DNA from: Prorocentrum cordatum
Taxonomy: Eukaryota; Sar; Dinophyceae; Prorocentrales; Prorocentraceae
Length of the DNA stretch: 64,000 bases
Direction of reading: 5' to 3'
Assembly: GCA_963575745.1 (NCBI GenBank)
Contig: CAUYUJ010022082.1
Location: 305,001 to 369,000 of the forward strand
Under the pieces are notes generated by a model. That model searched no databases. It worked only from the letters and a program-made list of their open reading frames with translations, and was not told the origin of the DNA. How positions within the stretch are numbered: the stretch's first letter is position 1; each line of letters begins with the position of its first letter. The translations under genes and the position numbers were made by a program. Positions 57,820 to 64,000 of the stretch are shown here, one piece after another.

Positions 57820-58832
57820 CGCAAAGCGGTGGCCTTACCCCTCATGCACCAGGGCCCCGCTGGCACGTACACACTGTGACTGCCCAGGAAGCGGGAGGGG
57901 GCGGGGGGCGAGGGATTGCGAGAGGATGCGAGGAGAACTGGGGTCGGAGGATGGTGGTAGTCCAAGTGCAAAAGGGAAGGATGAGCGAACGATGAAGCAT
58001 AAGGAGCAGAGAAGACGGGCTGAGGTCTGGCAGGAGGAGCAGAGACGACGGGCAGAATGAGGAGGAGGATGAGGACGGTGAGGAAGAGGAGGAGCAGAAG
58101 TGAACGCGAAGCGGCACAATACTAGACTTGGCATGCAATGAGCACACAACAAAACGGTACGCACTGCTAACCATCGCGGCCTAGTGCGGCCATTACAAAG
58201 TAATGCAAAAGTCTGGCTACAGACGGCCCACGAGGCCTGCGAGACGCCCCAAGAGGCTTCCAGGAACACACCCAGGAAGGCCCCAAAACTCAAGTTTCAT
58301 TGATACCCCATGCGTGTTTGAAGGACGCTGGCGCCATCGCCCCCCCCCCCCCCCGCTTCCCGACGCTCCAAGACGGCCCAAGAGGCGCCCAACATCGCCC
58401 CCTGACAGCCCAAGAGGCCAAACAGAAAGCCCCCGAATTGCCCAATGCACAAACAACAGCACGATACGCATCCAAAGCGGCCCCATTAGCCTCCCAGGCG
58501 GTTCCACGAGGGCGCCAAGACGGGGGACCCGCACTGACATTTCGAGCCCTCGGCCCGAGCTCTCCCCCCCCCCCCCCCCCCCCACCTCACCCCCACCCAT
58601 CACCCCGCCCACTAGGAGGCCCACTAGAAGCCCCAGGAAGCCCCCAGAGGCCCCCACGAAGCTCACAATACGCACCCAAGAGGCTCCCAGGAGGCCCCCA
58701 AACTGCGCCCCAGGGCACCCGAGAGCGATCCGAAGAAGCCACACGAAACATCCTCCGCCTTCTCATCCTCCGCCTCATCCTCCCCCTCGCTCCCTCACCT
58801 CCTCCGCCTCATTTGGCCCCTCGCGGGGCAGC
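57820..58832. repeat. CCAAGAGGCC array (about 58210-58740) and C-run
   Basis: Plus-orientation array of the 10-11 bp motif, with C-runs at 58340-58354 and 58564-58583. The flanks are GGA-rich. No gene is seen. Confidence 0.7.
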
Positions 58833-59596
58833 CTAATTTCTCGCCTCAGCGAGCCACTCCGCGTCGTCCAACTCGGCGACGGCCTCCGCCGCCGATGGCC
58901 ACTTATCATGGGCAATCGTTCCCATGAGCTCGGCGACCTGACGCTTGGTGACCGCCTGTGCAGTTGCTGAGTGTATGGTGTGTTGGTGGTGTTGTTGTTG
59001 TTGTTGGTGGTGGTGGTGTTGTTGTTGCTGTTGTTGTTGTGTTGTGTTGTGTTGTGTTGTGGTGTGTTGGTTGCGTGCGCGGCCTTCTAATGCGCCAACG
59101 CCAATTCGTCGTCGGCCTCGGCGGCCATCGCTTCGGCCTCAGCGTGCCCCCTGGAAGCCGCGACGGCCATGATCGCCGCTCTCGCGGCCGCAATCCGCAG
59201 CGCGGGCTGGGCCGCCACCGTGGCCGCCAGCGAAGCGACCCTCTAAGCGGAAAGGTCGTGCCCCGCCATTGCCGTTTTGGCCATCCCGACGGCCGCCCAC
59301 TCCCCCAAGCCGTCGGGCGACGGTGGGCCCGCCGCATCGAGCTCCCGCACGGGATCCGCGGGCGGCCCCGCATACACGGGCTCCGCGGGCGCACCCGAGT
59401 CGGAGGCAGCAAGCCTCTCGTCGGCCGCCTCGGCCCGAACGGCCGCTTCGGGCGCCGCGTCGGGCGCATCGGCGGCCGCGTCGGCGCGCGGCTCATCGGA
59501 GCCAGCCGCCGTGCGCCCCAGGAGAAACCCACAGCTCGGGCGGGCCCCCTGCATGTCGCCCAGGCCCAAGCGGGCCCGCTTCGCGGGTGGCGGCAT
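58833..59596 (-). CDS. Small Ala-rich protein with NLS-like start, unknown function
   Basis: The start at 59596 gives MPPPAKRARLGLGDMQG, whose PAKRARL resembles a Myc-type nuclear localisation signal. An Ala/Asp/Glu/Pro-rich region follows to GLGEWAA. A TAG at 59243-59245 lies in CCTTTCCGCTTAG, which looks exactly like a splice acceptor. The frame continues beyond it as RVASLAATVAAQPALRIAAA and EAEAMAAEADDELALA. An intron of about 48 nt with a GTCGGG donor would remove the stop. The last exon (58955-58833) reads VTKRQVAELMGTIAHDKW, then EAVAELDDAEWLAEARN and TAG. The intron before it (about 58956-59095) has a GC donor, shared GGCG at the junctions and a (TTG)n microsatellite. If the TAG is real, the protein is 117 residues and the rest is 3' UTR. 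Confidence 0.55.
58975..59068. repeat. (TTG)n/(TGTTG)n microsatellite
   Basis: Lies inside the putative last intron of the Ala-rich gene. It generates poly-Thr/Asn and poly-Val/Cys shadows. Confidence 0.9.
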
Positions 59597-59639
59597 CGTC
59601 ACCACCGCCGCGCGCCACCGCGCGCTAGCTGCTGGCTCG

Positions 59640-61670
59640 GGCAAGGCGGCTGCATGGCCGCGTTGTGTTTCGCTCCTCGAACCTTCCTCCACTTCGGGAA
59701 TCCTCATATTCCTCCGCCGTATCCTACATGATGGTGGCGATGGCGATGTGATGAAGATGGTGGCGATGCTGACGACGGCGATGATGGCGACGGCGAGGGC
59801 GATGATGACGACGACGCTGACTGGTTGGGTAGTGGTTGCGATGGCGACGATGATGGCCACGGGGGAGGACGAGGAGGAGAAGGAGGAGAAGGAACTGGGG
59901 AGGAGGGGGGGAGGAGGAGGAGCCTTTTTGCCCCGCAAGTAGGACAACCCACTGCAGCAACCTACCCCTAAGTCGGTTACACGACCTATGTACAACATGC
60001 TTCTGCAAGTGGAATAAGCAGCTTTGGCCCAGCTGAGCTGGGCCAACGGACTGGAATGACCCCACCTCCCCCCGCCCCGCCAGCACCCCTCCGCATCGCC
60101 CCAACCCCCCCCCCCCCTCCCCCCCTGGCCCGCGCAACAAACAACTTCAGCCCCCCCCCCCCCCAAAAACGCGCGCCGACATTTGCCTAAACGGTTGCGA
60201 TCCGAGAAGCTGTGCAAATCTTGGCTGTGAAAAGCGCACGTTCAGCGACGCGCGGCGCAACGCGAAGGGCGCGCGCGCGCTGGGCCCCAGACTACAGACA
60301 CCATTCGACCGTGCGGTCGAAGAACGCTGCGCCCAAAGGCAGAGCGCCACTCGCGCGGATCAGGGCCTCAAAAACGCGCGTTGGCCCAGGGCGAGCAACC
60401 GCGCATTGGGCGCCGTCGGGGCCGACGACGTCGCGCGTCGCTGGGCGGTGAAAGAGCGGGCAGCAGAGGCGCGCCGTCGTTCACCATCGATGTCCTAGCG
60501 CGACGAGCCAGCGCGGATCCCCGAACGCCCCCGCCATGGAACTGACCACACTTCGCCTAAACCGACGCCATGGATGCCGCCTCGGCCCAGCAGAATAAGC
60601 GCGGTCGCCCGCCGCGCCCCGCCAAGGGCGCTTGCTGTTGCCGCGGGGGAAGGGGGGGGAGGGGGGAAGGGCTGTCCGAATTCGCGCGGCATGGGGCGAT
60701 ACTCTTTGCTACCATTTCACGGCGTCAAAGCGCACGCAGAGTCGCGCCGTTGGACAGCGAGAGACCCGTGGCGGCTAGCCAGCGGATGCCAATCACCCCG
60801 CGCCTTCCGCCCGCTGAAGGCGTTGGAACCAACGCCGTCGAAGCCAAAACGCTTGTCGGCGCGTCCGCCAGCGCCCCGCGTGCCCGCCAGCCCGCGGAAT
60901 GCCCCTGAGGCCTTGAAGGTTGCTCCGCCCGCGGCGAGATGCCCGTCAACCTACACCCGCAGATGAGCTTGCATCCGCACTAACGCCGCGACGCGGCTGC
61001 CCCGCGCCGATGAATGTAAGCCGACGCTGGCACGGCATCGGGCAAGTTTCGCGCAAGCCAGAATACTTGCACCCAAGGCAGATCAGCGCGACCAAGCCCG
61101 CGCCTGGGACCTGCAGACCTGCCCGCGCCCGCCCGAAGAATGCCCCGCCACTTTGCAATATCATCGCGGAGCGAGGTCACCGCTATTTGGCCGAATGGTG
61201 CCCCGCAAGGTCGTCCGCCTGACGAACGCGTAGACTCAGCTAGATGCCTGCGCTACGCGAATTGACAGTGTTGGGCGCGCCCGCCCGCGGGGCGCCCGCC
61301 AAGACCTGCCCGCCCGCGAGCGCCCATGAAGGTCGGCCCGCCCGCGGCTCGCTCAAACTTGGCATCCCGCCCGCGCCATGGCGGCCAAAGTTTGATCAGC
61401 TGCGGGCGCCGCCCGCGGAACCCACCTGCCCCCCCCCCCCCCCGACCGCTTGGAAGCGAACCCGCGCCGTCTCGCCCACAAAATGCTTTCATTTGTCCAC
61501 CCCCCCCCAACCCCTGCGCACTTCAATTGGACAGCCAATGGCGGGCTGCGCCACCCAACCCCCCTAGAATGCAATGCAAGACATCCCCATGCGCGCGCCC
61601 GCCCCGCTCCCCCCCCCCCACTGCCCTCCCCCGACCATCCCCCCGCCCCCTGCCACGCCCACCGCCACCC
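59640..61670. other. No supported gene; GAT-like tract, C-runs, very GC-rich DNA
   Basis: GATGGCGATG-type repeats lie at about 59728-59860, C-runs at 60104-60126 and 60153-60163. CpG-rich sequence follows, with open frames on all strands that reflect composition and lack motifs. Confidence 0.5.
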
Positions 61671-61862
61671 GCCACGCGCGCCGCCACCACCACCACCACC
61701 ACCACCACCACCCTTACGTCCCCCCCCCCACCCCCTGGCCCCATCACCACCACCGCCACCACCACCACCGCCGACCCACCCCACGCACACACACACACAC
61801 CACACCACCACCACCACCACCACCACCACCACCACCACCACCACCACCACGCGACGCACACA
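61670..61862. repeat. (CAC)n tracts
   Basis: CCA/CAC triplet runs with CACACA interruptions. All long Pro, His, Thr and Val/Trp frames here come from the repeat. Confidence 0.95.
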
Positions 61863-64000
61863 CCGCACGCACCACACGCAGACAAGCACAACGCGCCTTC
61901 CAGCGTGCGCCCGCGCGCGGGATGGCGAATGGAGCGCGTTCGTTTGAAACGCATCACCCAAAGCTGGCCAACCTCAGGACGCATATCTCGAGATGCCAGC
62001 CACGCATGTCATCAACGGCCGCCAATTATGCCCCGCCCCCCCCCCCCCTCAAAAAAGCGCGTTCAAGGCAGGACGCGCTTCGAAACGCAATTGGCTTACA
62101 AACACAACGCCTCTCTCCCATGATTCGCACCCGCGCGCCACGCGGCCCAAGCGAGACCCGCCCGCGGCGAAATGCAGCGCGCGTGTTTTACAACGGGGCG
62201 CGGGGCGTCGATAACGGGAGCAGCGATGTCGGGGCGCGGCGCGCGGCGCCTGACATGGGGCGCCTGCTGCGCCGCAGGCTCCCCGTGAGCCGTGGCCGCA
62301 AGGACCCCGTGCATTTCCGAAAGTCGGTAGCCCTAGGAGGCCGCGCGCTGCGCGTCGCTGGCAGAAGCACGGGGGCAGCACGATGCCTTGTCAGCGGCGA
62401 ATCGTCGCCTTTTCGCGCGGGCTGTCGCCACGGCGTTGACGGGCGATGCTCGTCGGGCGCCGCCGCCGACGGGGCGCGCGACACATGAGGCGCGCTGCGC
62501 CGCAATCGCGGGCACGCGGGCGGCTGCGCCAAGCACATCGGCGACGGGCCGCGGCAGCGCCAGCGTCGACAAACCGCAATTGAAGCCGCGCCGCTGCGCC
62601 CGCGAGAGCCGCGTCGTGGCGCCCGCGGAGCCGCCATGGTGAGCGAGGCCGCCTGGCGCGTTTCGCGGGCTGCTGCTACCGCGTCGACAGCCGACAATCG
62701 CCCAGCGCGCCCCCCTTGGACGCAACGAACTGAGGCAACGCATCGCCGCAGACTGCTCGGCGCCGCGGCTGCAGCAACACGACGGCGAATGCGCGATGAC
62801 GGCGCACCGCCGTGGGCGACGACCGCCGTGCGGAAGCCCGCCTCCGCGATTATGACGGGGGGCGCTGGCGCTCGGCGGCGCGGCACCCCCGCGGCGCGGG
62901 CACCGCGCGCGGCGTTGGGGCCACCTCGCCCGCAAAGGCCGCCGACCCTGCGAACGCGCAGATAACGCCTCCCGTTTTCGGGGCGGCCGATCCGAATGAA
63001 TTAAGCGCCGTGCGCGCCCGCGGTTAGCCCATCGACCCGAGACTACCCAACGCGCGCGCTTCCCGCCCGCTGCCGAACACGATGCACCCCGCAATTCAAT
63101 GCATCGGCCGCGCGTGGGCAGCCGACGGTAGCAGCCGCCGCAGCAAAAGCTTGCTTGCCGCGCAGAGGGCGCGGCCCTTGCTCCAGGACAATGTACCTTC
63201 CCAGAGTTGCCATGGCCCTCGCCGCGACTGCGACCGCCCAGGGAGCACCTCATTGCGCGCCCGCCCTCGGCGCCGCGAGGCATCATTCTGCGCGAGCAAC
63301 TGGGGGCAGTCACTGCAGCAATTGCCGAGCGCAGAATGAAGCGGCGAAGTTCTGCAACGACACACGTTGGCGCCAACCCGCGGGCCCGCGCGCGCTGGGC
63401 GCGACGCGCGACGATGCGTTGCGCGGCTCGGCTGCTGAGCGGCGCCGACAATGGCAACGCGCAGCGCCCGCTCGAGCGGCACCAGTCGAGCCTGCGAATT
63501 CGGACAGCGCACGGCAACGCGCCGCTGCAAAACCGTCGCCGATGAATCTCATCGCGCGCACCGCCGCGCCGCTGGGCGAATCCCCGCGTTGATACCGCGC
63601 GACGCAGCCGCCGTCGCGCAACCCGATGTCAATAAGTCGGTCCGCCGCTCCAGAACTCCAGGAGGGGCAAGAAACGCGCCGAGTGGACCAATGCTGCAAG
63701 GGACACGCCCGCGGTCCGCCAGCGAGGCGGCCCGAAGACAAAGTCCCCGACGAGATGGCCTCGCAATGGTTCCCCGACGCTGAAATCGGCGGTCAGCGAC
63801 CTCGCCACAAATCCAAAGAAGACCCCGACGCATTGATGCACCGTTTCAAGGTAGCACAAGGGAGGCGGTCCCAGGTGTTGACGACTGGCTGCGGGTGACG
63901 CTGCGCCGATGGCCTCGGGCCCGCAGGACGTACGCGGCAACCCGAAGGGCGCTCGTCCGACCCCGACGCGCGCGCGGGCGGACTTCGACACCCCGATGCG
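61863..64000. other. Extremely GC-rich terminal stretch, no gene recognised
   Basis: CpG-dense sequence with many overlapping open frames on both strands (the longest is 394 codons on the minus strand, 62333-63517). They are Arg/Ala/Pro-rich without conserved motifs, as expected when stop codons are rare by composition. Confidence 0.5.

Noticed and set aside
62333-63517. 394-codon minus-strand frame
   Set aside because: CpG-rich DNA keeps several frames open at once here. Arg/Ala-rich content without motifs.

Overview
The window looks like nuclear DNA of a dinoflagellate. The reasons are convergent. Exons are short and scattered in long GC-rich, repeat-laden DNA. Introns use GT, GC and GA donors and carry short direct repeats at both splice junctions. 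One gene encodes an HU-like, histone-like protein. A Ty1/copia element and LINE reverse transcriptases are of the kinds I know from dinoflagellate genomes. Two degraded copies of the dinoflagellate spliced leader sit in front of retroposed sequence. The high GC content would fit a Prorocentrum-like species, but that is only a guess.

Every gene, pseudogene and retroelement I can support is on the minus strand, as in a unidirectional gene block. In plus coordinates: an ER-type FKBP with a Cys-rich N-terminal domain (8837-12294, five exons); a weakly supported gene (about 13386-14110); a decayed Ty1/copia retrotransposon with two LTRs (about 15930-22411), which holds a ten-copy array of a ~150-bp hairpin-forming unit; a possible exon at about 22.64-22.88 kb; decayed LINE remains (about 32.3-34.9 kb); a processed pseudogene with a spliced-leader relic (36677-38034); a second dead LINE with a second leader-like relic (about 40.5-42.45 kb); a large five-exon gene with paired Cys motifs (43114-47020); a small gene with an acidic tail (52671-53732); an HU-like gene (54362-55066); a Cys-containing conserved-looking ORF (57274-57819); and a small Ala-rich gene with an NLS-like start (58833-59596).

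The rest is low-complexity or repetitive DNA: trinucleotide tracts (GAT, TCC, CAC, TCG), degenerate arrays of a CCAAGAGGCC-like motif in both orientations, minisatellites, and a large composite repeat family in four copies on both strands. The genes do not form a pathway. What links them is genome architecture: intron insertion with target-site-like duplications, cDNA retroposition and satellite expansion. Exon boundaries were deduced by hand from reading frame, family conservation and the repeats at the junctions. They need transcript support.
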